From positions 59,718,253 to 59,782,252 of the forward strand of contig CM043959.1 of assembly GCA_014529385.2 (NCBI GenBank): a DNA stretch of 64,000 bases. Reading direction: 5' to 3'. Both the position numbers and the translations under genes were made by a program. Source of the stretch: Adiantum capillus-veneris (taxonomy: Eukaryota; Streptophyta; Polypodiopsida; Polypodiales; Pteridaceae). Shown piece by piece: positions 9,760-21,225 of the stretch. The first letter of the stretch is position 1. The number at the start of each line of letters is the position of its first letter. A model generated the notes under the pieces. It made no database searches. It worked only from the letters and a program-made list of their open reading frames with translations, and was not told where the DNA came from.

Positions 9760-12700
9760 ATGCAAAGTCGCATTAAATGCATCTCATACAATGTGTGTGG
9801 GTTATGTAACCCTGATAAATGGCGATTGACCTGTCACTATGTAGATACATATAGGGCATATATAGCTGTTTTGCAAGAGCATAAGCAACACGAGTTTGCT
9901 GGTCAATGTTCTTACTTTGCCGGTTATTGGATTGCGTACGCTGGCTTGCAAGATTTCTCGGGTTTATTGATGCTAGTTCACCATGAGTTTCAGCCTGTTC
10001 TGCTATATAACGATCCACATGGTCCATAGATGGTTGTACAATGTTTGTTGAATGGTTAAATATATGAATTTGGAGGTACTTATGCATATACAACCTCTGG
10101 GCAAAGAGTTGCTTTATGGCGAGATATTTCGTCTCACCCTTGGACCTCCAATGCATTTCTCTGTGGAGATTTCAAATAATACTCCTGACATGAATGACAG
10201 TACCCTAGGCAATTCGCATATGTTGCTTGCAGAGAAGCAAGAATGGAATCTTCTCTTTGCCTCTGCTCAAATGATTGATCTATGGCGCTATTTGCATCCA
10301 AATGCTTTTGGATTTACCTTTCAGCATGCTGCTTATTCTTCTTGCAGAGCACGGTTGGATCGTTGGCACTTGCGTAATGGGCAATAGTATGAAGAATTTG
10401 TATGTGATATGAGAAAAGATTACGCCCTGCAGCTATCAGGCCATTATCCTCTTGTTGTCTTTGCACTTTGGGCAGTCTCTTTGTGATCGGCCTCTTCCCA
10501 GGAAACGCTTGTTGCATGTTAACAATGCCTATCTCACTCATGAAGTTTTTTGACACATGATTGCCGACATTATTTCCCTAATTCTGTCTCACATGCATAT
10601 TGATTTAGATACTGCTTGGTATCCTTTTATCATGAGGGTACAAAGTGTTATTTGTGACTATGGCACGCATTATATGCAACGCACTCGGAGAGATGTCGTT
10701 GATGCGAAACAAGTTTGTTAACGACTGCAAGGATTGGTTGACTTGCGGGCCCTATTTGACTCTGAAATGGTGGAGTTATGTGAAGCTTATGTGTGTATTC
10801 AGCAAAATGGTAAGTGGAAAATTGCTAAATGGCAGACGCATGCACGTCAACATGCTTTTATGGATAAAGGCTGTGCTTCGAAGCTATTTTTTAAGCATCT
10901 GTATCATAGAAGGGTCTCGCAATCAATTAAGCGGATTATGCTTCCCTCGGGTGCTTGAACTTCTTTGAAGCAAGAACTTGTTGATGTTATGGTTTCACAT
11001 TATTGTTAGGTGTTTGCTGCTCCATCTTAGCCATCTTCGGCTGCTTGCCAAGCGCGTCAGTTGTTGCTTTCTTATGTTCATCCGATCCTGTCTTCGCAGG
11101 ATGCACAATGCCTTGAGGATCCCTTCACTGATTCTGATTTGCATGTTGCGTTGCTTGCAGTGGGCCATTGGAGATCTCCCGGTTGGGACGGACTTACTGT
11201 GGAATTTTTTCTCTCCTTTTGGGATGCTCTTAAATAGCCCCTGCTTTCCATGTTGAATGCAACATGGGAGAGACAAGATCTTCCATTATCATGGAAAGAG
11301 GGTTTACTTAAATTGTTGCCCAAATAAGCACTTTGCGAGCAATTCTCTCTTTGGCGGCCATAACTTAGATGCCGGTGGTTTACAAGATATGGCTAAAATG
11401 TTGGTGCATCGCATTAAGACCATTTGTTTACATGACTTCATTAGGCTCAATATGGTTTCATTCCTCGTCGTCAAAGTATGGACAATTTGGCTAATGTTAT
11501 GATTGGCATGGAGTATGCTAAGTACACGTAGTAGGATGTACTGGTCATGCAAGTTGATATTGAAAAGGCCTTTGACACTGTGCAATGGGACTTCATTGTT
11601 GCCACGATGAGGTGTCTAGGGTTTGGTCCTAAATTGGCAAATGTGATTTATTTTTTGTATGCTTGTAGTACGTCTTCGGGGATCTTGGAAGGTGATTTGA
11701 CAGAATCGTGGCTACTTGGTTGTTTTGTTAGGCAAGGTTGTCCCCTTAGCGCTTTGTTGTATGCTATTGCCACTCACCCCTTGTTCATGTATCTTGATCA
11801 CTTGACCTCTGCAGAGCGTCTTCATGGTTTGTAGTTACCCTCGTGTTATACCTTTGTTGGGTAGGCTTATGCAATTGACTCGTTGTTTATGCCTCGCAAT
11901 CGGCAGAGTGATGTTCAAGTGATTATGGAAGCTCTGGAATTGTTTGGGTTTGCGGCTGGTCTTAAAGTTAACTTTCGTAAATCGAAGCTTCTGCCACTTC
12001 ATTCCTGTGATTGGGATACTCTGTTGTGGCTAGGTGAGATTGTTTCTCCAAATGTTATCACTAGGCATTTGGGATATCCAATTGGATGGAATGTCACTCA
12101 CACGCAAAAAGTGGATTGGGTTATGCATCGCTTGAATGTCAAACTGCATTACTGGAAGCTATCTACTTGGCCATTGCATGTTCGCCTGCGAATCGTTCAG
12201 AGTATCCTCATGGCTTATGTTCAATTCTTTTTGCCATTGTTGCAATGGCCTCGCCATTGTCTTGATTCTCTCATGTTGGCCATTTTGTCTCATTTGTGGC
12301 GAACTCATGCACACAAAAAAGGTCTGCGTTTGATGTCGATGGCAAAGCTTTGTACACCCAAACGCTTTGGTGGTCTGAATATTGTGGACCTGTGTAGGCA
12401 TGCTCTTGCTAGGAAGGCTATGCTATTGCCTACACTTGCGCAACAATCTTAGCCTTGGACTCTTATGTGGTGCACACTTTGAGTCATGTCCTCATTTGGT
12501 CATTGGCAATCTTCTATTTGGGAGTTGTATTTGGTAAGATGGATGGGCATATTCTTGGATGTTCACTTGCTTCCACCTTGCTCTCTGCTTGGAAAGAGGT
12601 TACGATTCATCTCTCAGCCTTGGACTCTTATGTTTGCACACTTGAGTGAGCATGTGGTTACGTCCTCATTTGGTCACTGGCAATCTTCTATTTGGGAGGT

Positions 12701-12951
12701 TGTATTTGGTAAGATTGATGGGCATATTCCTGGATGTCCTCTTGCTTCCACCTTGCTCTTTGCTTCGAAAGAGGTTACGATTCATCTATCGTGGAATGCT
12801 CGGAGGGAAGGAAATTCGCTTCGCCTGGAGATTCTTCATTGGAGCCGGGCTTTCTCTCTCACTTTGGTTGACCGCTCGCCTCGCCAGGCATATTTCCTTT
12901 CCTCCATTGCATTCATGTAGATCCCTTCCCATTCTTCAAGCTCTCTCTTAG
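9760..12951 (+). pseudogene. LINE ORF2 (endonuclease and reverse transcriptase)
   Basis: ORF2 starts at an ATG at 9760. CISYNVCGLCNPDKW and VLQEHKQHEF correspond to the first metal-binding motifs of the apurinic-type endonuclease. A stop follows at 10027. Several frames later comes the reverse transcriptase: QVDIEKAFDTVQWDFI, GCFVRQGCPLSALLYA, the active-site region altered to AYAIDSLFM (11865-11891, family YADD), then GLKVNFRKSKLL, HLGYPIG and the thumb region up to 12452. The C-terminal part is confused by a 165-base tandem duplication. Loss of the second active-site Asp and many stops make this inactive. The order and motifs fix the L1-like family. Confidence 0.85.
12451..12790 (+). repeat. 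165-base tandem duplication inside LINE 3' region
   Basis: Unit 1 is 12451-12615; unit 2 starts at 12616. Both begin agccttggactcttatg and both contain the block tggcaatcttctatttggga. By eye they differ by scattered substitutions and small indels, so the duplication is not recent. Confidence 0.85.
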
Positions 12952-13161
12952 GCAGTCTTTACGGTTCGCTTTGGAAGTTGCTGACATCGTTGCAGAGATA
13001 CATCATCTTTCCTATGAATGCTTTTAGCCATTTTGTACAGCCGAACACTTTTATGTTCCTTCCCTTGTACTTGATCTTTTTGGTGGGTTTTCCTCTCTTT
13101 GAGGTTTCCCACAAGTAGATAAATCAAATTGATTTACAAAAAAAAGTGTGCGCAAAATGGC

Positions 13162-13599
13162 CCTCATGCTTTGCTGGACTTTGCCGTTGCGAACTTGGAG
13201 GATGTGCATTTGTTGGAACAGATCAAGAGGTAGCAGGGTCGCACAAGAAAGCACTACACAAATCTCTGCTAATGTGAGGAACATGCGTGTGCATGATTTG
13301 CAACAACCACTTAATGAAGGAGGGCATGTCTTTTCTGGGCCAGATTAAGAGACTACAAAGGTGCACTTTGTGGGGTCACACGAGGAGCACTGCACAAAAC
13401 TCTACTCTTAGGTGAGTGACACTATATATGATTGTACCTTTTTTTTTGCCGCATGGTTCAAATCATGCCAAACTTTTGCATATGAAGACTGATAACAAGT
13501 ATTGCAGTTTGAATTTTTTCTAATGGAAATCATAAAAATTTACAAATTTTAGACATCAATTTGATACTCAGTATATGCGACAATTGTGAACTGAAACAG
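13162..13599. other. Short unassigned stretch before the RCC1 exons
   Basis: No clear exon. Two stretches (about 13200-13275 and 13335-13412) look like diverged copies of each other (shared aagag, gcact, cacaaa blocks). The second ends in a good donor, ttag/gtgagt at 13411, so an upstream exon here is possible but unproven. Confidence 0.3.
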
Positions 13600-15887
13600 A
13601 TGATTACTCTCTCTTTACTTGCGGGAGCGGTGGATATGGACAGCTGGGGCATGGAAATTTTGATTCTTGTAGTGTCCCTAGAAGAGTGATCTGTTTTGCT
13701 TCGATGAAGGTCTTCCTTGCAGCATGTGGCATGAGGCACACTCTTGTACTTGTTGGCTGTAAGTTGATCACATCCGGCATGAAAGGTTTATCACATGGCC
13801 ATTTAAAAAAAAAAAGATAGCTGCACTATTGTGTGATGCAGATGAAGAAGGTACATCTGTGTATGCATTCGGTTCATCCAAGAAAGGCCAGCTAGGCTTA
13901 GGATCTCTTGGAGGAGTAATGTCTGTAAAAGGACTTTTGAATACCCATCACACTCCTTCCTTAGTCGGAAGTCTTGTGGGATGTAACGTATCATCTATTC
14001 ATGCGAGTGGGGACCATAGTGCAGCTCTTTCTGGTATGTTACTTCAAATTTTTGGAATTTTTTTAAAGTGCAGGTGAGTATAATGGTACATTCTTAGCAT
14101 GATTTTTTTTTTTTGGTGGTTTTGCAGATCATGGAAATCTTTTTGTCTGGGGAAGAGGTTTTGATACTAGAAGTAACTTTCCTGTGCCGTTGAAAGTGTT
14201 GAGCGGGCTGAGTTTTGCTCAGGTGGCACTTGGATGGAGTCATTTGCTGGCATTGACATGTAATCTCTCATTTCTTTTCATGAAACTGTTTTTGTAGCAT
14301 CTAAGCTTCTATCAATATGTAAGTATGAAATGGCTAAACCATATATGCCAACCCAGCAATTATAAATACCCAAGCCAAGACGAGCCCCGGCGAAAGGGAA
14401 GAGATGCCATGCTCATCTGCATCAATAATAGCAGCAACCATGTTTTCGCTTTCAGGCTCGCGTTTAATGGAAATTCCACAAACGTAAAGAGTTACCCACA
14501 CACACACATGCATGATTTTTTGCAGTGATTACTTACAATACTAGGGGGAAATCTCAAAGAGAGAAAATTTCCAGAATAGGAATAAAACGAGTTTATCTCT
14601 TCTATCACCAAGGAGATGGAAAGGAGAGTCAGCAGCTAGAAATGGTCAAAGCAAATTATCCAAGATGTAAAGTTGGACACTTCCCACCTCGGCAGAAAAT
14701 TGTAGGCTGCTGTAAAGAAAGGTAAAAATCTGCCATAGAATCCTTGGCCACATTATGAAGTGCCAGAGAAATGTGAGACCACGATATGGTACTTCGTAAC
14801 CAGTTCCCCACATTATTGGGATTTCTTTTAGCATGTATCCAGATGCCTTGATTTTGAATTTCCATTATCACAGTGGTTTGTTGGGCCCCATGTTCCATTT
14901 GGAGTTTCAGATGTTTCTTTAAACTTATAGAGATCTGAACTCCAAATGGAGAGGACAATATATTTATAGTGGGTTTTCCCTTATTTGAGTAGTATACACA
15001 AAAGAACTCCAGACCTTAAAATGGGCGTATCTTAAGTATATATGCTTTCATTCACTTGAAGAAAGGCTTTGTTATTTACAGAAGTGGTGCATCCTTGGTA
15101 GGTGATGGCCAAGTCTACGCAATTGGAAGCCGACATCGGTTCGGAACCTTGAGTGGTTGCGGAGCGCTCACAAGTGAGGACAATGGTGGGTCAAAATCAA
15201 CAGAGGCGCTTAATGAGCAGAGAGGATGTGCGGCATCAACTCAAGCATCTGCGGTCTGTGTTAAGCAGTTTGAACCTTTGAAAGGGCATTTTGTTAGGTG
15301 GGTTGCAGCTGGTTCAGAGCATTCAGCAGCCGTTTTGAGTAAGTATCTAGATTCGTGTATAAAAGTATCGATATATCTAATCAGTACTATGGCTGCTTTT
15401 CTTTCAAACATGTGTGCTTCAAATGGGGCAATACAAAGAAGCATGAAATTTTCTTATTGCACCTTTGCATTCAACAGATTATTCTAAGTATACCTTTTCG
15501 TCATCAATGCAGTCTTGCTATTGATTACTCTACACGCACAATGACTTAAAAAAGGATGAGAAATAAATGAGCTCTCTTCTGATAAATCACTTGAAATGTT
15601 TCCTTTATTCTCTCATACACAATCTTGCCACATTTCAGGGAGCATCTTGTTATCAAGAGATTCCTACTAAAAGCTGAGTCAAAAGTATAATTGACTTATG
15701 TGCATTTTGGCATGTTGTAGAGGATGGATCAGTTGTTACCTGGGGATGGGGGGAGCATGGGCAGCTTGGATTAGGAAATACCACGGATCACAGCTGCCCC
15801 AACATCGTCCTCGGTGTACCAAGAATGGTGAATTCCCAGGTCTATTGTGGTTGCGGTTTCAGCTTTTTATGCCAATCTTGTACATAA
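13600..15887 (+). CDS. RCC1-repeat family protein, five exons, 5' end missing
   Basis: Exons: 13600-13758, 13842-14033, 14128-14259, 15102-15338 and 15721-15887, with AG acceptors and GT donors at every junction. The first four exons are multiples of three and all introns are phase 1. RCC1 beta-propeller motifs are repeated: CGSGGYGQLGHGNF, YAFGSSKKGQLGLGS, NLFVWGRGFD with ALGWSHLLALT, GDGQVYAIGS with VAAGSEHSAAVL, and TWGWGEHGQLGLGNTTDH. The reading ends FLCQSCT, stop at 15885. About 295 codons are visible. A complete seven-bladed propeller has about 400, so at least one to two N-terminal blades are absent and may lie beyond a very long intron left of the window, or be lost. RCC1-fold proteins act as exchange factors, chromatin binders or photoreceptor scaffolds; which of these cannot be told here. 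No internal stop is seen, in contrast to everything around it. Confidence 0.85.
14260..15101. other. Long intron of the RCC1-family gene
   Basis: An 842-base AT-rich intron between exons 3 and 4, much longer than the others (83 to 382 bases). No recognised element within it. Confidence 0.6.
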
Positions 15888-15934
15888 ACACAAAATGAGC
15901 TTTTGCCAATCTGAGTGACGGTGAGCCGCCTCTA

Positions 15935-16231
15935 GTGGGGGAAGTTACCTCAAAAGGAATCTTGATTATTGTAGCCTTGCAAGAGGACATGAGTGGCATT
16001 TGGTATGCAGCTGGAGGTACAAACTTCAAGATCATTCTTCGAGGATGGAGTGATTTAGATTGGGGCGAGTATTCAAATGAGCAACGATTAACTATAGGTT
16101 ACACCTTTTCATTTGGTTCAGGAGCAATTTCATGGAGCAACAAGAAGCAACCTACAATTGCCGTATCATCCACAAACAATTTTTGGGAGAAAGCAAGGAG
16201 AAAATTATCACGGGCTTTGTACATAGGCTAG
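15935..16231 (+). pseudogene. Ty1/copia RNase H scrap
   Basis: LRGWSDLDW, TIGYTFSFGSGAISWSNKKQ and PTIAVSSTN match the conserved start of the copia RNase H domain (family: YSDADWAG, STSGY.F..G..ISW.SKKQ, LSSTEAEY), with missing catalytic context and drifted residues. It lies 48 bases after the RCC1 stop, on the same strand. The rest of the element is not recognisable; the following 400 bases may be its decayed tail. Confidence 0.75.
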
Positions 16232-17530
16232 TTGACATGTTGGTTCTTCATGTGTTCAATTGTCGTCTTTTGGTTACGATATAAAGATATCAGCCAATGG
16301 GCTCAAAAAAGACTTCAGAAGGAGTCTTCCATGTATAATATGTTTTTGCCCGTGCTAGATTATGAAGGCACAATATTGACATGGAAAGATCTTCCTTGTT
16401 GAAGGATGTAGGCTTTGTGTTGTATATGTTCAAGCAAGCAAGATTTCATTTGATTCAGAGCTCATCTTGAAATGTATAAACTCAAAGGGGAGATTTTGCA
16501 ACTCTAAAAGCCCTTGATTTAGGGCAAAATGCGACTAAAGGTATGTCAACCGCTCGCGAAAATCCTACTAATCTCCAAGACACAAAGACATGGCTTTGAG
16601 ACCTCGACAACTTCATTTTTGAAAAGCAACCAAAGCCACAAAGATGTTGTGCCGGAGAAGGGAAACACTAGTGATTATAGGCCCAAGTACGAGGGGAATG
16701 TAACACTTTTGGATCGTATTTTATAATTCTTGTAATGAAACGTTGTATAATTGTTTTGGTATTGATAGGACATTTGTGAATGTGAAATGATATTTGATTT
16801 TTTCTACGCAGTTTTGTGTGAAGTTGTCTTTCACTTTTCCCTCTCCCTATCTATGCATTTGCTTTTGAAGCTTGTTATGATTCTGTTTCAGGAGGCTCAT
16901 TTGTAGTCATGATAGATGCTTTGCCAACAAGCCTCTAATTTGGCATAATATTGTTCTACTCAAGCCAGTGTTAAAGTTCTATGTTTATGTCAAAGGTTCT
17001 TTTGTATTAATTTGTTTAATTTACTAATGCTCTGAAGCAAGCTCACAATTTTCAGAAGCATGCCCCCTTGTTCAACTTCACAATAAAGCTAGTGTGCGAT
17101 TAGTAGGGATATTATGGTGCTCACATTATTTGCAATATTTCATTGGGGAGGCTGAAGTGTTGGTTTCAATAGGCTTTAATCAAGATGTGGTTGAATGCGT
17201 CTACACAATCAAACTGACGGAAGAAATAGACAAGCTCTTGAGGGTGTAGTTCATCACACTAATGGATAAAGCAATTCTTGGCTGATGTGGCCTATGGCAA
17301 GTATGTAAGCATGTAATATTGATGCAATACTTTGGCATGGTTATATTGCCCTTCATATATAAGATGCTAAAGGTTGTGAGAGATTGTTGAAAGCATGGTA
17401 TATGTATGTCTAGATTAGAAAGTTCTTGGCTTTTGGTCATCGGTCAAATGGGAATATTACAAGTTACTTTCACTTGGGCTATCCTTGATAAGTGATGTTT
17501 CATTAGTAGAACATGGTAAACCTATTACAG
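16232..17530. other. AT-rich sequence without recognised features
   Basis: Only short unconvincing open frames; no domain, RNA gene or repeat recognised. Confidence 0.5.
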
Positions 17531-17700
17531 AAGGTGTAGTGGCTTGTTATATTCCTTCAAAAAAGAAATACTTATAATGTCTTAGATTAGCATCCTAAAA
17601 TACCCCCATATAAAGAAGGTGTAGTGGCTTGTTATATTCCTTCAAAAAAGAAATACTTATAATGTCTTCGATTAGCATCCTAAAATACCCCCATATAAAC
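17531..17700. repeat. 85-base perfect-looking tandem duplication
   Basis: Units 17531-17615 and 17616-17700 both begin aaggtgtagtggcttgttat and differ at only about two positions (cttaga versus cttcga, and the end). A recent local duplication in non-coding DNA. Confidence 0.95.
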
Positions 17701-18525
17701 AAGTCCAATTCGTGTTCATGTTTTTCTTTCATGCATAATTTAATGAAGAGAATTGGTCCTTCTATTCAGGTAGTTGTAGAGTGCTATGAGTATAATAGGT
17801 TAATGCACACATGATCAGTCCGAGGAGTCTTCTTGAAATGGTAAACCACATTTCTAGCCCAACATGGAAGTTACAAGGCTCCTCTCCAAATGTTTATGCA
17901 TAATAGTTTGCATTCCTTTTTATTGATCTAAGTAATAAATTGATGCCAAGGCATACATAATTGTATTATGCTTCAAAAAGCAATTCCTTTTTTCTCTATG
18001 TCTTCATTGATGGACCGGGATTGCATATCATCTTTTGTACATCCTCGAGCTACAATGAGGACATTTTGAGTGGTCTTCATAATACTATATAAGCAAATAG
18101 AATCGTGGCATTTAGTATATTCTCCTAATGTCTTGTATTAATGTAGACCTACTTGGTAGTGTCCATGCATTGTGGTCTTTAAATGATGCCAAAGTTTTGA
18201 GAAGCATGATCAATTCTTGCTCCTTTGATTCAAGAGAGTTGTATTTTCACAAAATATAGCTTTACTATTGGGTGAAAATTGTTGATCAGTGTTGTTTTTT
18301 ATGGTTTTTCTACTAGATTGCAAGTCCATACAACAAACAAGTGCCGAGTTTCATAGTCTTAATATATACTTCAATGTTGTGCTAAAGGCATGATTGGTTC
18401 TACTACTTCCATGTCCCCAAATAAAAAGCAATTGAAGGAAAGAAAGAAAAATGGAAACGAGAAATGTAAATATCCTCGATCTCTAAGTGCTTTCATTCTT
18501 TTCTTTTTCTCTTTTTTTTTTGGAA

Positions 18526-18558
<33 letters not shown>

Positions 18559-19832
18559 TGCTTGCTTAATGTATATGTGGTTTACATGGTTTTGAAAAAC
18601 AGGGTCCATTAAGTTGGGTCTTGTAGTTTAGCCCTTCCATCCACTTTTAGGAAGACTTTGAATTGAGCTAATAAAGCCATTGGGATTTAATACTTCCTAC
18701 TTTACAAAACTGACTACAAGACATGGAAACTTTGACCTAAATAAATTAGTTTGTCAAACCCATGTGCTCAATACTTGATTGTTTAAGATTTCTATTCTTA
18801 CAGGAGATGGGTTGCCATTGAATGGAGAATTTTAGGTTTCTAAGATCTCTCACGTTGTCCTCTTTCCTATATTAAAGATATGTACACATGATTGTGGAGT
18901 GCCCTCTTTTTGTAGTCTTTCTTGATACATGTTTGAGTGTGTTCATGTAGGCTCATATTACACCATGGGGTGCTTGCAATGGGGAAAAATAAATGAGCGT
19001 GCATTTAGAGCATGTGTGGGAGGACAAAAGAGCAAAAGGATATTAGAGCTCACAATTTGGGCTAGCAAGTTCGTGATACAAATGAAGGGAGTGAATTATA
19101 AGTCCCTTGTTTAATGTTCTTGTAGCTATTGTCATATTGAGTTGCAATTTGTGTAGACTTAGGTCATAAACTATGTTTATGCTACTCTTATTTCATGATG
19201 AGGTTTCTTTGATGATGGAATCTCGTGTCCCAACGAGCTCAAATGTATATGGTTGTGAATTCAATTTATTTTATTTAGATAAGTTGAAAGGAGATACATG
19301 AAACAAGACAACAAAAAAAATTCATTCTCATTGTATGGGAATATTGCAAGTTTACAAAAAGATCATAATAACGATGGGAGTTAATCAAGTAATAGGGGTC
19401 GAGATTATATGGTTAGCGTTAACCATTGCCTTGTTGCAAAGACATGGATATTTTATGCAAAAAGAACCTGATAAGTAGCACACATTTATCCAATGTGAGC
19501 GTATTGAACTTCTTGTGCTTTATGGGGATGGTGGCAATGTTATTTATAGAGTACTAAGAATATATTTATGTGAATAGTCCCACAACATGTATTGCACGTG
19601 CATAGATTATCTACATGCGAATCCTTGCATGAAAGCATGTTTGAGTGCGTTGTAGTAAACTTTAAAGGCTTGTGACATGAAAAATTGTTTCAAAAGACAT
19701 ACCTCTCATAACAAGAAATAAATTTTACATGCTATAGGTTAACTCCATTCAGCATTATACATCCAAATTAACATGGATATTCATAGAACATGTTGAAAAA
19801 CCTTATAGTTTGTGTAGGTTATTAACATAGGA
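17701..19832. other. AT-rich sequence without recognised features, with a G30 run
   Basis: No gene recognised on either strand. Contains a homopolymer of 30 G at 18528-18557 preceded by a T-rich stretch. Confidence 0.5.
18528..18557. repeat. Poly(G) tract, 30 bases
   Basis: Thirty consecutive G after a pyrimidine-rich stretch. Could form quadruplex structures, or be length-uncertain in assembly. Confidence 0.9.
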
Positions 19833-20100
19833 AGTGATCGCTATCAGAAGTTTACCACCCAGTCACTTTTGGGGGATGTTTTTAAAGGAATGGTCACATA
19901 AGTCAATTTAAGTACATATCATCCAAAGATGGATGGCAAGACAGAAAGGGTCAAGCAAGAGAGAAAGGGTCAACTAAGTGTTGAAGGATATGCTATGAGG
20001 GTATGCCAACAAGAAGCAGAAAAATTTATCCCCCTATCTTGAATTTGCTTACAATAGTGCAAGACATATGACCACCAAGTTGGCACGTGAGGCTTTTGGA
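19833..20100 (+). pseudogene. Ty3/gypsy integrase fossil
   Basis: SDRYQKFTTQS (family SDRD.KF.S.F), YHPKMDGKTERVKQ (family YHPQTDGQTERVNQ) and, after a frame change, LEFAYNSARHMTTKLAREAF trace the catalytic core of a gypsy integrase across two of its acidic residues. Several stops and shifts; nothing else of the element is visible on either side. It ends about 225 bases before the young copia element. Confidence 0.8.
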
Positions 20101-20320
20101 AACAATACCACAAATTCAAGCCCAATGACTATTATAAAGTATGTGAAAGGAACTCTTATTCACCCAAAATACCTATAAATAGGGAATTGAAACTTCTAAT
20201 CTAGGCCCAACAAAATCAAGAGGCTCTTCACTTATCCTTTAATCTAATGTTTAGAAGCCTTTAAATTGAATTTTGACTTAGCCTCTGATAGCCAATAAAA
20301 AAAAAAGAAAAAAAGGGGTA

Positions 20321-20325
20321 TGTGA
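20321..20325. other. Target-site duplication of copia C, left copy
   Basis: TGTGA immediately before the LTR start, identical to 25976-25980. Confidence 0.9.
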
Positions 20326-20412
20326 TGTTAGGAAATAAGACGTAGCTAAATAGATAATTGAGTAGATTACTTAATGGAGAGAGACAAATTTATATACACG
20401 AGATTATAGTGT

Positions 20413-20444
<32 letters not shown>

Positions 20445-21165
20445 CACGATATACGTGGTTCACCCAATGTGGGCTACGTCCACGGGAAAGCAGCCACTCA
20501 ATGGCTTTGGTACTTCAAAACAAGAAGTAGTTTACAAAGGGATTATACCCTTAATGGAGCTCCCGCCTTGCTTCACTCTCACCACCTCACACTCACCTTG
20601 TTGCATCAACTTCACACACTATGAAATGTGTGTAGAAATGGCCTCCTTTTATAGGCCAAAAGGGCTGCCCTCTCTTATGAGAGACAGCCATGTGTAGCCG
20701 CCCTTGTGCGAATAAGTCCAAATCGGACCCTCCAATCCGCCCATGTGTGGCCGCCCTTGAGAAGACAAGTCCGCTTTTGAATTCGGCCACCGGCCATTGA
20801 ATTCGGCCACCGGCCACCGGCCATTGACTTCCGACCACCGGCCACCGGCCATTGACTTTCGACCACCGGCCATTGGCCATTGACTACCGGCCACCGGCCA
20901 ACCGATTGGTTAATTTCCGACCACTTTCCGACCGCCGTCCGGCCATAATATTCCGGCGAAAAGGAATATTCCGGCGAAAAAAAGTCTCGGGGGCCTCCGC
21001 CCCCGAGGCCTTTAAAGTTGCCCCTGATTCTTGTCCATGAAAATTTTGGTTTCCAGTGAGTGATTTTCCTTCACGCACGATGGCTTCTCCTCATAATGGG
21101 GGCCTTACAAATGTGCGCTTTTACCACAGAAAATTACAAGGGTAAATCAGGCTCCATACTTAACA
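20326..21165 (-). repeat. 3' LTR of copia C (840 bases)
   Basis: Contains a GA microsatellite (about 20414-20440), a TATA-like CTATAAAAGG on the minus strand (20645-20654) and a minisatellite-like block of CCGGCCA words (about 20783-20905). Relative to the other LTR it carries an extra 27-base repeat unit and an extra 12 bases near 20990. Confidence 0.97.
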
Positions 21166-21225
21166 TGCTCCCACTTGGAGACTGATCTCCAAACCAAACC
21201 TGTGACTGCTTTCCATTCTGGCTTT

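Larger units (their letters stand above)
7964..13145 (+). mobile_element. L1-type LINE, near full length, degenerate
   Basis: Contains, in order, a GA-rich 5' leader (GA run from 7963), ORF1 with a CCHC knuckle, ORF2 with apurinic-type endonuclease and reverse transcriptase, and a short A-run at the 3' end (13138-13145). Flanking 16-mers gtgtgtacaaaatggc (7948-7963) and gtgtgcgcaaaatggc (13146-13161) differ at two positions and are a good candidate target-site duplication, which would make the insertion 5.18 kb. Plant L1 lineages have this organisation. All reading frames are broken. Confidence 0.75.
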
